DNA from: Eubacteriales Family XIII. Incertae Sedis bacterium
GTDB taxonomy: Bacteria; Bacillota; Clostridia; Peptostreptococcales; Anaerovoracaceae
Direction: 5' to 3'
Assembly (NCBI GenBank): GCA_031264295.1
Contig: JAISED010000015.1
Location: 16,575-80,574, forward strand
DNA length: 64,000 bases
In this document: one piece after another, positions 27,632 to 37,168 of the stretch
Numbering within the stretch: the first letter of the stretch is position 1
How the letters are laid out: every line of letters begins with the position of its first letter
The notes under the pieces: generated by a model
Database searches by the model: none
What the model was told of the DNA's origin: nothing
What the model saw: the letters and a program-made list of their open reading frames with translations, nothing else
Position numbers and translations under genes: made by a program

Positions 27632-28452
27632 AGGTATGTAACCAATTCTTCCATTCTTATAATATCGCCGGGTATCTCTCTGCCGCGCTTTCTGAGCCTG
27701 TCCCCGAGTTCCACCGCAATAGGCACGGAGAGATTCAGCGCGCGGATCCTATCGGCATGCCGAAAGACTTCCTCAGGCGTCCCGTCAAGTTCTATTTTTC
27801 CCTCATTCATGATGATGATTCTGTCCGCGTCCGCCGCCTCCTCCATGAAATGCGTTATCAGCACGACTGTGATCCCATCGTCATGGAGGCGTTTCATTAT
27901 ATCCATAACCTCGTCGCGGCCATGAGGGTCGAGCATAGCCGTAGGCTCGTCGAAAACGATACACTTGGGGCGCATTGCCACGACGCCCGCTATCGCAACT
28001 CGCTGTTTCTGCCCCCCTGAGAGCATGTGCGGCGCCTTCTTTCTGTACTCGTACATATCAACAGCCGTAAGCGCTTCACGCACCCTCTCATCGATGGCTT
28101 CTGAAGGGACGCCCAGATTTTCCGGTCCAAAGGCCACATCGTCCTCCACTATAGCCGCAACTAACTGGTTGTCAGGATTCTGAAATACCATGCCCGCTCT
28201 CTGCCGAACCTCCCATAGCCCCGCCTCGTCGGCAGCAGTATTAAAACCATCCACATACACGGTTCCGCTGTCCGGAATGAGCAATGCGTTGATATTCTTT
28301 GCCAGCGTCGATTTGCCCGAGCCGTTTTTCCCTATAATAGCTGTGAAACTGCCCTCTTCGATCTCAATGCTTACATTATCGATCGCCCGCACGAGATCAT
28401 CTTCATCCCTTTTATACTCATAGACGAGATTTTCTATCTCGATAATACTCAT
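27622..28452 (-). CDS. ecfA1: ECF transporter ATPase A1
   Basis: First ECF ATPase, 276 residues: Walker A AIIGKNGSGKSTLAKN, Q-loop MVFQNPDNQLVA, signature PHMLSGGQKQRVAIAG, Walker B CIVFDEPTAMLDPHG and switch ITHFMEE. The Q-loop DNQLVA is typical of A1. The start at 28452 has GAGG seven bases upstream; an upstream ATG-like codon at 28470 is less likely. Lies 51 bases after the lipoprotein gene. Confidence 0.94.
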   Translation of the reverse strand: MSIIEIENLVYEYKRDEDDLVRAIDNVSIEIEEGSFTAIIGKNGSGKSTLAKNINALLIPDSGTVYVDGFNTAADEAGLWEVRQRAGMVFQNPDNQLVAAIVEDDVAFGPENLGVPSEAIDERVREALTAVDMYEYRKKAPHMLSGGQKQRVAIAGVVAMRPKCIVFDEPTAMLDPHGRDEVMDIMKRLHDDGITVVLITHFMEEAADADRIIIMNEGKIELDGTPEEVFRHADRIRALNLSVPIAVELGDRLRKRGREIPGDIIRMEELVTYLCQ

Positions 28453-28503
28453 TCTTTCATCCTCAACCAACCGTGGTTCATCCGCCCAATCTTGCTTTAT
28501 ACT

Positions 28504-29253
28504 TTATTGGGTGTTTTGATATACCTTTTTTTCGGCGTCCGCCGTCAAGCGGTTACACATATCAAAAAATTCCACCGAATCATCACCTTCATACGAGAAC
28601 TCATAGCCGATACTGTCAAGGTATGTTTCGTACTCAAGAATCGCACATGTAAGTACAGTATCGGGATGGCTATCCGTATAGGCTTTGTATGCGGTTTGCG
28701 CTTCTTCCGAAAAACGGTGCGTTGTATAATCAAACACAGGCGAATTGCTCGCTCCGGTCAATACAGCGTTCAAATATCTGCGATACAGCCATAGCGCATC
28801 TTCCTTTACAAGCGCCGCATCCTTATATCTTTTTATATACCCTTCTATGGCGTCCGTCCGTTCCAGAAGCTCAGGCCAGCTTATCATAAGGGCGGCGCCC
28901 GATATTATAGGCGTCTGATATTCCGCTTCCTTGAATAGGAACAGTTCAACCAGATAATCGGGTATTTCATTTTCATAATCTCTCAGCAGTTCCGCATAAT
29001 CTACAGAGGTATTATCATAACTCAGCGCGTATTCTTCCAACGCTAGAAGCAAGTTCGCCGCCTGCTCTTCGTCTATGTTCGCAAGCTTGCTCCGCAGGAA
29101 TTCATCGGCTGCAGCTACGCTTTCCGCTGTAGCCGGCGCCTTTATGAGTTCGTTAAATTCGGCGGTCACGTCCACGGGTTCAGGACTGCCGCAGCCCGCT
29201 GCCAGCCACGCCGTCAGCGATAAAACTAAAATCGCCCGAAAAAACTTGTACAT
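28504..29253 (-). CDS. Lipoprotein of unknown function
   Basis: 249 residues with a lipoprotein signal ending in the lipobox LAAGC (cysteine about residue 21), then a largely helical acidic region. No family recognised. It is the first gene behind the promoter at 29286 and lies 51 bases before ecfA1, so it is likely co-transcribed with the ECF module. A role in substrate capture for the transporter is possible but unsupported. Confidence 0.7.
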   Translation of the reverse strand: MYKFFRAILVLSLTAWLAAGCGSPEPVDVTAEFNELIKAPATAESVAAADEFLRSKLANIDEEQAANLLLALEEYALSYDNTSVDYAELLRDYENEIPDYLVELFLFKEAEYQTPIISGAALMISWPELLERTDAIEGYIKRYKDAALVKEDALWLYRRYLNAVLTGASNSPVFDYTTHRFSEEAQTAYKAYTDSHPDTVLTCAILEYETYLDSIGYEFSYEGDDSVEFFDMCNRLTADAEKKVYQNTQ

Positions 29254-29285
29254 CAGATTGGTTCCTCCTTCGGGGGTGCGGTTAC

Positions 29286-29314
29286 ATTATACCGCATTTA
29301 TGAGGCTGTGACAA
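29286..29314 (-). promoter_or_regulatory. Sigma-A promoter of the lipoprotein-ecf-queT-trmB operon
   Basis: On the minus strand TTGTCA (29309-29314), 17 bases, TATAAT (29286-29291), about 30 bases before the start codon; GGAGG precedes the ATG. Confidence 0.8.
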
Positions 29315-29402
29315 GTATCCGGGAATATTCAGAATTCGACAGCCTAATCGCCGAATATAGAGTGCAATGATCAAGCTCGATGCTTTAGCATGTCCCTAAT
29401 GC

Positions 29403-29430
29403 AAAACAGCGGGCTAAGCCCGCTGTTTTT
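29403..29430 (-). terminator. Terminator after gdhA
   Basis: Strong hairpin AACAGCGGGCT / AGCCCGCTGTT with T-runs on both strands, so it can act in both directions. It lies 130 bases after the gdhA stop and ahead of the promoter of the next operon. Confidence 0.85.
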
Positions 29431-29494
29431 GTTCTATCTGTTGTTATTCATTTTCACACAATCGCTTTATCTAAGCCGTTTTACGTTTATGTTT

Positions 29495-29510
29495 ATGCTG
29501 AACTCAGTAT
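29495..29510. promoter_or_regulatory. Dispersed 16-bp palindrome, one-mismatch copy
   Basis: ATGCTGAACTCAGTAT, between the gdhA stop and its terminator. A regulator site is not expected here, which argues for a repeat element or an RNA hairpin. Confidence 0.55.
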
Positions 29511-29558
29511 CAACAAGCGCGTTCCGACTCATCTCAGCGTATGCCGGTTTGTTTCGAT

Positions 29559-30938
<1,380 letters not shown>

Positions 30939-30952
30939 TCAAATTTAATTTC

Positions 30953-30980
30953 ATTATACAGTGTTTAATACTATTGTCAA
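30953..30980 (-). promoter_or_regulatory. Sigma-A promoter of gdhA
   Basis: Consensus TTGACA (30975-30980), 16 bases, TATAAT (30953-30958) on the minus strand, some 55 bases before the gdhA ATG. Nearly perfect hexamers suggest high expression. Confidence 0.85.
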
Positions 30981-31077
30981 TAAAAAAAACGAAAGATTTC
31001 TTTCAAGACTAAAAGTCAGAAAACTCTGTAATTTCAGCCATTTTCGGCCAAGATTTTCTTCGCTTTTACAATCCCCC

Positions 31078-31638
31078 TCAAGCAGCTTTTCTTAAAAACA
31101 CAGACGCGAAAGATTTTTGTTTGCATAATGCCCTGTACACCACTAGAGCGATCTCAAAGTCGACCATGCTATGTACCACCGAACCGACGCCTATCAGCAT
31201 GAACACCAGCCCTATGGAACTGTACTGGGTCTGAAGCACGCTGCCTCCGAAATAGAACGCAAGCACAACCGCAACCTCGCAAACCGCATGTATTATCGCG
31301 ATCAGAAATGCGAAAATCTGAACCCTCACCGGCTTGAACAGCACATCGGGGCGCCTTCTCAAGTAAAGGCTGCCTATGATCACAAATACCAGATGTGACG
31401 CCGCCCTGAGAGCGATCACAATCGGAAAACTGAGCAAAAATCCTACAGTAGCTCCTATCGCTACAGCCACCGCTATGATAGGATCGATAAACATAGCGAT
31501 AAATATAGCGACGTGGCTCGCCAGCGTGAATGAGGCCGGTTCCAGTGCGATTTTAACGGGTGAAAACATCGGAATGGCTATGCCTATCGCGATGAGCAGA
31601 GCTGCAGCTGTTATCCTGTGAGTAGATGAAATTTTCAT
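31078..31638 (-). CDS. niaX: Niacin ECF transporter S component (NiaX-like)
   Basis: 186-residue membrane protein with about six helices (ITAAALLIAIGIAIPMFSPV, HVAIFIAMFIDPIIAVAVAI and others), with the ECF S-component pattern. The adjacent upstream gene is niaR, the niacin-responsive repressor, and two palindromic sites lie in between, which points to niacin uptake. It would have to borrow the EcfA1A2T module encoded at 25900-28452. Substrate assignment is by context; the family alone does not prove it. Confidence 0.75.
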   Translation of the reverse strand: MKISSTHRITAAALLIAIGIAIPMFSPVKIALEPASFTLASHVAIFIAMFIDPIIAVAVAIGATVGFLLSFPIVIALRAASHLVFVIIGSLYLRRRPDVLFKPVRVQIFAFLIAIIHAVCEVAVVLAFYFGGSVLQTQYSSIGLVFMLIGVGSVVHSMVDFEIALVVYRALCKQKSFASVFLRKAA

Positions 31639-31650
31639 AATGAGTCCCCC

Positions 31651-31667
31651 TTGTCTTTATAAGACAC
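31651..31667. promoter_or_regulatory. Palindrome, candidate NiaR site 2
   Basis: TGTCTTTATAAGACA, an inverted repeat immediately upstream of the niaX ribosome site. It shares the half-site TGTC/GACA with the other palindrome at 31686. Confidence 0.45.
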
Positions 31668-31685
31668 CTTTATTAGATATGTGTA

Positions 31686-31699
31686 TTGACATATGTCAA
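31686..31699. promoter_or_regulatory. Palindrome, candidate NiaR site 1 over the niaX promoter
   Basis: Perfect 14-base palindrome TTGACATATGTCAA. On the minus strand its TTGACA half can serve as the -35 element of niaX with a -10-like TCTAAT about 16 bases on. A repressor bound here would block the promoter, as expected for niacin-dependent NiaR control. Confidence 0.55.
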
Positions 31700-31733
31700 G
31701 TATAAAGGATAGGGGGGGACACGTCAAGCTTTT

Positions 31734-32267
31734 TCACTCATAAAGAACGCCTAATTCCCTGAGTCCCTCTTTGATCGACTCAAACTCCTCTCTGTCGCGG
31801 CACGCCACTGTGTGTAAATGCACTCCGCCCGTCAACTCCGACAATAAGCGTTCGCCACCTTTTTGGACACAGGCGACGAAGGTGATCGCGTCCTGCTTAG
31901 TAACGATATTCAACTGCCCGGTAAGATCGCCGTACAAGCGATGACTCACAACGACGTCGATCACCTCCCCGCCCAGTTCTACTATTGTTACAAGCTCTTT
32001 TTCGGTATCCTCCGCGCTATGCCTACAGGCTATCTTACCGACATACCGTCCCGCCAGTATAGGCGAAGCTTCCATCATATATCCGCGCGCCGTAGCTATA
32101 ATAGCGTGACCCTGTGCGCGCAGCAAAGCTATATCGCCGACGATCACCTGCCGGCTGACCTCCGCGTCCCGCGCAAGCTTCGTCGCGCTGACGGGCGTCC
32201 TGCCCGCCGCACGCGCCTGCTTTTCTAAAATCCCAAGTATTTTTTCGCGCCGCTGTTCACCGTTCAT
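31734..32267 (-). CDS. niaR: Niacin-responsive transcriptional repressor
   Basis: 177 residues: an N-terminal winged helix (RREKILGILEKQARAAG, VSATKLARDAEVSRQVIVGD) and a C-terminal 3H domain whose metal-binding histidines are seen in CRHSAED, VVSHRLYGDL and GGVHLHTV. NiaR/YrxA proteins repress niacin uptake and NAD synthesis genes when nicotinic acid is present. It lies 95 bases upstream of niaX on the same strand. Motifs are complete. Confidence 0.92.
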   Translation of the reverse strand: MNGEQRREKILGILEKQARAAGRTPVSATKLARDAEVSRQVIVGDIALLRAQGHAIIATARGYMMEASPILAGRYVGKIACRHSAEDTEKELVTIVELGGEVIDVVVSHRLYGDLTGQLNIVTKQDAITFVACVQKGGERLLSELTGGVHLHTVACRDREEFESIKEGLRELGVLYE

Positions 32268-32493
32268 TAAACATTATCCCTTCACAATGCCGTTTACTTC
32301 ACAACAGACCATTTCTTCCGTTTGCTTATTCTTATTTATGAATAAGCCTCTCGTTGGCGGAAAACGGCCAAACCTGATATTACCCGTTCATTATAGCACA
32401 CTCCCGCCTGCTTGTCTGTCTGAAATTGCTATTCCGCGTGGAGACCGCGCCGAAAATATTTTTTGGACATATGCGACACATCCGGCCTAATTT

Positions 32494-32508
32494 ATGTTAT
32501 TATAACAT
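32494..32508. promoter_or_regulatory. Palindrome before the ANTAR gene
   Basis: Perfect palindrome ATGTTAT-T-ATAACAT, ending about 17 bases before the start codon and touching the ribosome site region. It could be an operator or an RNA hairpin; no regulator can be assigned. Confidence 0.35.
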
Positions 32509-32525
32509 GAGGTGTTACAGCGATT

Positions 32526-33110
32526 ATGAATAATATTTTAGTAGTCTCCGGCTCATTATCGGGTCTTGTATATTTTGAAGATTTTTTGACCGCATGTCAG
32601 TACGGCGCCGTAACAAAGGCGGAAAGCGCGGAAATTGCAAGCGCCGAGTTGTCGCGGGATGATTACGACCTCTGTATTATCAACGCCCCGCTTCCGGACG
32701 ATTCCGGCGCCGGACTGGCTCTTGACGCACTCAAACACGGTTGCTGCCAGTGCTTGGTGGTCGCTGCCGAAGGGCATGCGAAAGAGATCGGAAACGCGGT
32801 CGAGCCTTCAGGGGTTTTCGTCTTGGTCAAGCCTTTAAAACGCGACATTCTCTGGGCGACACTGAAAAACATAGCTGTCATACACAATAGACTTCAGGTT
32901 ATGCAGACGCAAAACGACGACCTGAAGCAAAAGCTTGAAGACATGCGGATCATAAACCACGCCAAGTCTTTGTTGATATCGAACCTGAAGATGTCGGAGA
33001 ACCAAGCGCATAAATTCCTTGAGAAACAGGCGATGGAACGCAGGATGACGAAGGTGGAAATAGCGCGCCGCATAATAAACACATATGATATTAACCGATT
33101 CGATGAGTAA
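32526..33110 (+). CDS. ANTAR-domain antitermination regulator
   Basis: 194 residues: an N-terminal receiver-like domain, a coiled-coil (about 115-140: LQVMQTQNDDLKQKLEDM) and a C-terminal ANTAR RNA-binding domain (AKSLLISNLKMSENQAHKFL, ERRMTKVEIARRII). ANTAR proteins bind paired hexaloop hairpins and prevent termination, often in nitrogen metabolism genes. The receiver has NAPLPDDSG in place of the usual phospho-acceptor aspartate segment, so it is probably not phosphorylated. It lies directly upstream of purF. Confidence 0.9.
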   Translation: MNNILVVSGSLSGLVYFEDFLTACQYGAVTKAESAEIASAELSRDDYDLCIINAPLPDDSGAGLALDALKHGCCQCLVVAAEGHAKEIGNAVEPSGVFVLVKPLKRDILWATLKNIAVIHNRLQVMQTQNDDLKQKLEDMRIINHAKSLLISNLKMSENQAHKFLEKQAMERRMTKVEIARRIINTYDINRFDE

Positions 33111-33182
33111 TTTTGTTCGAATCATTTGGACTATAACAACAATTCTAATCTGACGACGATAAGGGTATTTAAAGGAATAGCT

Positions 33183-34643
33183 ATGATCAATGAAAAATCC
33201 ATAACAGCAGCGCCGTTCTGCGACAAACTTCATGAGGAATGCGGCGTATTCGGAATCGCGACGCCGCCCGGTTCGGGGATCGACCCCGCTTACGAGACTT
33301 TTACAGCACTTTTTTCTCTGCAGCACAGGGGGCAGGAATCCTGCGGAATCGCTGTAAACGACGCGGGCGTCATCAGTTGCCATAAGAGTCTCGGTCTCGT
33401 CCTCGACGTTTTCAACTCCGAAATGATTCGTAAACTCAAAGGTAACTCGGCCATAGGTCATGTCCGCTACTCTACAACGGGAACTCCAAGCGTAGAAAAC
33501 GCCCAGCCCATAGTCGTCACCCACTACAAAGGCAACCTTGCGGTTGCGCACAACGGAAATCTCGTGAACGCCGGCGAGCTTCGCCATCAAATAGAGACCT
33601 CCGGAGGTATATTCCACTCAACCAATGACAGCGAGATCATCGCCTACATAATAGTTCAGGAAAGGCTGCGCACAAATTCCATCGAGGACGCTGTTAAAAG
33701 CGCTATGCAAAGAATTAAGGGCGCATATTCTCTCCTAATAATGAGTCCCCGGAAAATGGTAGCGGTTCGCGATCCTAACGGTTTTCGCCCTCTTTGTATA
33801 GGCAAATTCGAAGGTCATTATATATTCGCTTCCGAAAGCTGCGCTATAGACGCTGTCGGCGGCGAGTTTATACGCGACGTCCTCCCGGGAGAGATCATCG
33901 TTGTTGAAGACGGCGTCATGCACCCTATGGATTCCGGGGTTCACGCCCCCAAGTCTTTCTGTTCATTTGAGTTCATATATTTTTCGCGTCCCGACAGCGT
34001 GCTTGAGGGTCTCAGTGTAGAGTCGGCGCGGCAGGAGATGGGCAAATGCCTCGCGAAGCAGTCGCCGGTGGACGCCGATATTGTGATCGGCGTACCCGAT
34101 TCCGGTATAAGCGCCGCGATAGGCTATGCCATCGGATCCGGCATACCCTACGGCGTCGGACTCATAAAAAACAGATACATAGGCAGGACATTTATCCAAC
34201 CGTCGCAAGGGCAGCGCGAAAGAGCGGTCAAGCTGAAGCTTAATCCCCTAGCCGCCAACATAAAAGGCAAGCGTGTGATCATGATCGACGATTCTATCGT
34301 GAGGGGCACAACGTCGGCGCGTATCGTATCGGCTCTGAGAGACGCCGGCGCGAAAGAGGTACATATGCGCATTTCCTCTCCGCCATTTATGTATCCTTGT
34401 TATTTCGGCACCGATGTGCCCGACAGCGAAATGCTCATAGCCTACAACAATTCCATAGAAGAAACTGCGAATATAATAGGCGCCGATTCGCTCGCATATC
34501 TGTCGCTCGAAGCGCTCGGTTCCGTCGTCGAAGGCGCCGGCTGTCCTATATGCGACGCCTGCTTCAGCGGCCGTTACCCTGTCGATCCCCCCAGCATATC
34601 CGAAAAAAACCAGTTCGAACAGAGGATCGTCAACATCATATAG
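33183..34643 (+). CDS. purF: Amidophosphoribosyltransferase
   Basis: First step of purine synthesis. The N-terminal glutaminase needs a cysteine exposed by propeptide cleavage: Cys20 in KLHEECGVFGIATP. Then SLQHRGQESCGIAV, RYSTTGTP, HNGNLVN, and the C-terminal PRPP site VIMIDDSIVRGTTS. Cysteines in FCSFEFIYF, PPFMYPCYFG and GCPICDACF fit the [4Fe-4S]-containing type of Bacillota. Start 33183 follows AAGGAA. The stop codon TAG lies inside a copy of the dispersed TATAGGCAAGCT element. No other pur gene is adjacent. Confidence 0.96.
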   Translation: MINEKSITAAPFCDKLHEECGVFGIATPPGSGIDPAYETFTALFSLQHRGQESCGIAVNDAGVISCHKSLGLVLDVFNSEMIRKLKGNSAIGHVRYSTTGTPSVENAQPIVVTHYKGNLAVAHNGNLVNAGELRHQIETSGGIFHSTNDSEIIAYIIVQERLRTNSIEDAVKSAMQRIKGAYSLLIMSPRKMVAVRDPNGFRPLCIGKFEGHYIFASESCAIDAVGGEFIRDVLPGEIIVVEDGVMHPMDSGVHAPKSFCSFEFIYFSRPDSVLEGLSVESARQEMGKCLAKQSPVDADIVIGVPDSGISAAIGYAIGSGIPYGVGLIKNRYIGRTFIQPSQGQRERAVKLKLNPLAANIKGKRVIMIDDSIVRGTTSARIVSALRDAGAKEVHMRISSPPFMYPCYFGTDVPDSEMLIAYNNSIEETANIIGADSLAYLSLEALGSVVEGAGCPICDACFSGRYPVDPPSISEKNQFEQRIVNII

Positions 34644-34652
34644 GCAAGCTCC
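34637..34652 (+). repeat. Partial copy of the TATAGGCAAGCT dispersed element at the purF stop
   Basis: CATATAGGCAAGCTCC, the same 16 bases that open the element at 35091. The purF stop codon (TAG, 34641-34643) is part of it. Confidence 0.75.
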
Positions 34653-34671
34653 CCTGCGTGTGTTTGAATAG

Positions 34672-35043
34672 TCAGCTCTCCGCCGCCCGGATCATCTGAG
34701 GCGTCGGATAGCCCTCCAACGACGTCAGCCGTGAATCCAAGTGCACCAGAGCTATAATCAGCTCTATATCCGCTTCGTTCAGATCGCGTATTTTTTTCAA
34801 CTGTAATCTCGCCCGCATCATACCTTCTGCGCTGTTATCTTCCAGCAGATACTTCTCCTTAGCTACAATAAACGCAAACATGCGCTCTTCATCCAGAATA
34901 GGGCTTGTCATAATCTGCGCGAGTCTGTCTTTGACCAACTCGCGATGCGCGTCCAAGCCGAAGGGAAAGATCTTTTTTTCGAATTCTTTCTGCTTCTGCC
35001 TTCTCTCTTCGGGACTCTCAAAACTCAAACCGAGGAAACCCAT
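34672..35043 (-). CDS. Conserved-looking small protein of unknown function
   Basis: 123 residues, no signal peptide, mostly helical and charged (EERRQKQKEFEKKIFPFGLD, RLQLKKIRDLNEADIELIIA). No family recognised. It is convergent with purF (29 bases between stops) and is flanked on both sides by copies of the TATAGGCAAGCT element, with the 16-bp palindrome about 20 bases before its start. A GAGGGCGG-like ribosome site precedes the ATG. Confidence 0.6.
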   Translation of the reverse strand: MGFLGLSFESPEERRQKQKEFEKKIFPFGLDAHRELVKDRLAQIMTSPILDEERMFAFIVAKEKYLLEDNSAEGMMRARLQLKKIRDLNEADIELIIALVHLDSRLTSLEGYPTPQMIRAAES

Positions 35044-35061
35044 ATCCGCCCTCCATAATTG

Positions 35062-35077
35062 ATACTGAACTCAGTAT
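35062..35077. promoter_or_regulatory. Dispersed 16-bp palindrome, perfect copy
   Basis: ATACTGAACTCAGTAT, arms ATACTGA and TCAGTAT around AC, extendable by one more pair (G...C). It lies between the divergent small gene (start 35043) and the pst operon. Confidence 0.7.
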
Positions 35078-35090
35078 CAGGATTATATTA

Positions 35091-35160
35091 CATATAGGCA
35101 AGCTCCGAAAACCCTCGTCACGCCCTCGGACGGTCTTTTTTTCCGGAGCTTGCCTATATG
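35091..35160. repeat. TATAGGCAAGCT dispersed element with inverted end
   Basis: Full element (35091-35125: CATATAGGCAAGCTCCG, then AAAACCCTCGTCACGCCC) followed after a spacer containing a T-run by the exact inverted copy of its first 17 bases (35144-35160). The result is a 17-bp stem with a 36-base loop in a divergent intergenic region, so it is not a terminator for either neighbour. It resembles a miniature inverted-repeat element. Confidence 0.75.
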
Positions 35161-35206
35161 TATTTTGCGCTGATGCGCCGCGTTTGTAAATAGCAGCGCT
35201 TGAAAT

Positions 35207-35261
35207 TTTACATAGATTTAACATAGCTCCGCTTCAAGCCTTTACATTCTGTTGGTATATT
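35207..35261 (+). promoter_or_regulatory. Pho box and promoter of the pst operon
   Basis: TTTACA (35207-35212) and TTAACA (35218-35223) at an 11-base period, with a third TTTACA (35241-35246), then TATATT (35256-35261) as -10. This is the TT(A/T/C)ACA direct-repeat pattern bound by PhoP-type regulators in Bacillota. The regulator pair is encoded at the end of this same operon, so autoregulation on phosphate limitation is likely. Confidence 0.75.
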
Positions 35262-35319
35262 GGAATCAAGACGGCTGCATAACGCGCTTGTCATAGTAAA
35301 TTAAAGCAGAAAGAGGAAA

Positions 35320-36219
35320 ATGAAAATGAAGAAGATATCTGTTATCGCTATCGGATGTGCGCTGCTGATGACTGCGGCGACTGCCTGCTCCACGCCCGCC
35401 TCAGGGAGTGCGGACGACTCCCCTAACACCGTTCAAAGTCAAGGGACTGAACTTGGCGGCATTACCGTTATATCACGTGAAGAGGGTTCCGGAACCAGAA
35501 GCGCCTTCGTAGAATTGTTTGAACTCCATGATGATATCAATCCCGATCTTACGACGATTTCAGCTGAAATCACAAACAACACCGCGGTTATGATGACATC
35601 TGTCGCGGGCGACGCAGGTTCCATAGGCTACATTTCTCTGGGTTCTCTTAACGACACCGTCAAGGCTCTGAAGATCGACGGCGTAGACGCCACTACCGCC
35701 AATGTGAGCGACGGAAGCTATACGATTTCCCGTCCCTTCAATATAGCGGTCAAGGGTGAACTGAGTCCCAGCGCCCAGGATTTCCTCAACTTCATTATGA
35801 GTGCCGAAGGACAGGACGTCATTGAAGCGTCAGGTTATATCCGCGTGAGCGATTCCGGTTCTTACCGCGGCGCCAAGCCCACCGAAAAGATCGTCGTAGC
35901 GGGTTCCTCATCCGTGACGCCGGCGATGGAAGCTTTATCCGAAGCCTACAGCGCGATTCAGCCGGAGGCCGACATAGAAATACAGCAAAGCGATTCATCC
36001 ACCGGAATGAATTCTACCATAGACGGCATATGCGACATAGGCATGGCTTCACGGGAACTTAAAGATTCCGAAATAGAAAAGGGTCTCAGTCCCACCAGAA
36101 TAGCCATGGACGGCATAGCTGTTATCGTAAATAAAGGGAACGCCGCCGACGGATTAAGCGCCGAGCAGGTTAAAGCCATCTTCTCGGGAGAAATCAGTGA
36201 CTGGTCAGCATTACAATAA
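35320..36219 (+). CDS. pstS: Phosphate-binding lipoprotein, domains in permuted order
   Basis: 299 residues with a lipoprotein signal (lipobox TAC, cysteine about residue 23). Usual PstS order is the GSSSVTP/SSTGM part first and the SGTR part second. Here ITVISREEGSGTRSAFVELF and SRPFNIAVKGELSPSAQDFL come first (about 47-185), and KIVVAGSSSVTPAMEALSEA, QQSDSSTGMNSTIDG, DIGMASRELKDSE and IFSGEISDW come last (192-299). The chain thus looks circularly permuted; all binding segments are present once. I recall similar clostridial sequences. Followed by pstC with a 23-base overlap. Confidence 0.9.
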   Translation: MKMKKISVIAIGCALLMTAATACSTPASGSADDSPNTVQSQGTELGGITVISREEGSGTRSAFVELFELHDDINPDLTTISAEITNNTAVMMTSVAGDAGSIGYISLGSLNDTVKALKIDGVDATTANVSDGSYTISRPFNIAVKGELSPSAQDFLNFIMSAEGQDVIEASGYIRVSDSGSYRGAKPTEKIVVAGSSSVTPAMEALSEAYSAIQPEADIEIQQSDSSTGMNSTIDGICDIGMASRELKDSEIEKGLSPTRIAMDGIAVIVNKGNAADGLSAEQVKAIFSGEISDWSALQ

Positions 36220-37168
36220 AACATCAAACGCGCGCGGCGCGGCATCCGTATCGCCGGCCGCAGGCGGACACGCAGCAGCAGGCAAACACGCGGCGGCCTC
36301 CTCTGCCCCGCGTGTCCGGCGTGCCGGTCTTGCGGACACGATAATGTATGCGGTATTCCTTATTGCCGCTCTTATATCGGTAATATGCGTTCTTCTTATA
36401 TGCCTTTTCTTGTTTGCGAACGGATTGCCTCCCATCATCAAGATCGGCGCTTTGGAATTCCTCACAGGATTGGTCTGGAAGCCGGCAAGCGGCATATACG
36501 GCATAGCCCCCATGATAATCGGCAGTCTGTACGTTACTGCGGGCGCCATGCTCGCCGGAGTGCCCGCAGGCGTTTTAACGGCTGTTTTCCTCGCGGGATT
36601 CTGCCCGGATCGTCTCCACCGCCTCTTAAGCCCGGCCGTATCACTGCTTGCGGGCATACCGTCGGTCGTATACGGCTTTTTCGGGCTTGTTTTAATAGTC
36701 CCGATCATGCAGAGCTTGTTCGGAACCGGAAAGAACATATTCACCGCGTCTATCCTGCTCGGGATCATGATCCTGCCCACTGTCGTCAGCGTTTCGGAGA
36801 CAGCGCTCCGGGCAGTACCCGACAACTATTATGAAGGCGCCCTTGCCCTCGGCGCCACCCATGAATACGCGTTTTTCTTCACCGTTCTCCCTGCTGCGAA
36901 ATCGGGCGTCACGGCGGCTATAATCCTCGGAGTCGGCAGATCCATAGGAGAGACGATGGCCGTTATCATGGTCGCCGGTAACCAACCGGCCATTCCCGAC
37001 AGCATCTTCAAGGGCGTGCGCACAATGACGGCGAACATCGTGCTTGAGATGGGATACGCTGCGGATCTGCACCGTGAAGCCCTTATAGGAACCGCGGTCG
37101 TGTTATTTGTATTTATATTGGTCATAAATCTGTTGTTCTCTATTGTGAAAAGAGGTATGAAGGCTTGA
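36197..37168 (+). CDS. pstC: Phosphate ABC transporter permease PstC
   Basis: 323 residues with six membrane helices; conserved GIPSVVYGFFGLVL, the ATPase-contact loop YYEGALALGATHEYAFFFTV and GRSIGETMAVIMVAGN. The likely GTG start at 36197 overlaps pstS. The first 45 residues are an alanine/glycine/histidine-rich tail (AAGGHAAAGKHAAASS) not normal for PstC; translation may instead begin later, but no better ribosome site is evident. Confidence 0.92.
   Translation: MTGQHYNKTSNARGAASVSPAAGGHAAAGKHAAASSAPRVRRAGLADTIMYAVFLIAALISVICVLLICLFLFANGLPPIIKIGALEFLTGLVWKPASGIYGIAPMIIGSLYVTAGAMLAGVPAGVLTAVFLAGFCPDRLHRLLSPAVSLLAGIPSVVYGFFGLVLIVPIMQSLFGTGKNIFTASILLGIMILPTVVSVSETALRAVPDNYYEGALALGATHEYAFFFTVLPAAKSGVTAAIILGVGRSIGETMAVIMVAGNQPAIPDSIFKGVRTMTANIVLEMGYAADLHREALIGTAVVLFVFILVINLLFSIVKRGMKA

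Noticed and set aside
35091..35160. Rho-independent terminator
   Set aside because: The long hairpin lies between two divergent genes, so no transcript ends here by design; it fits a repeated element better.
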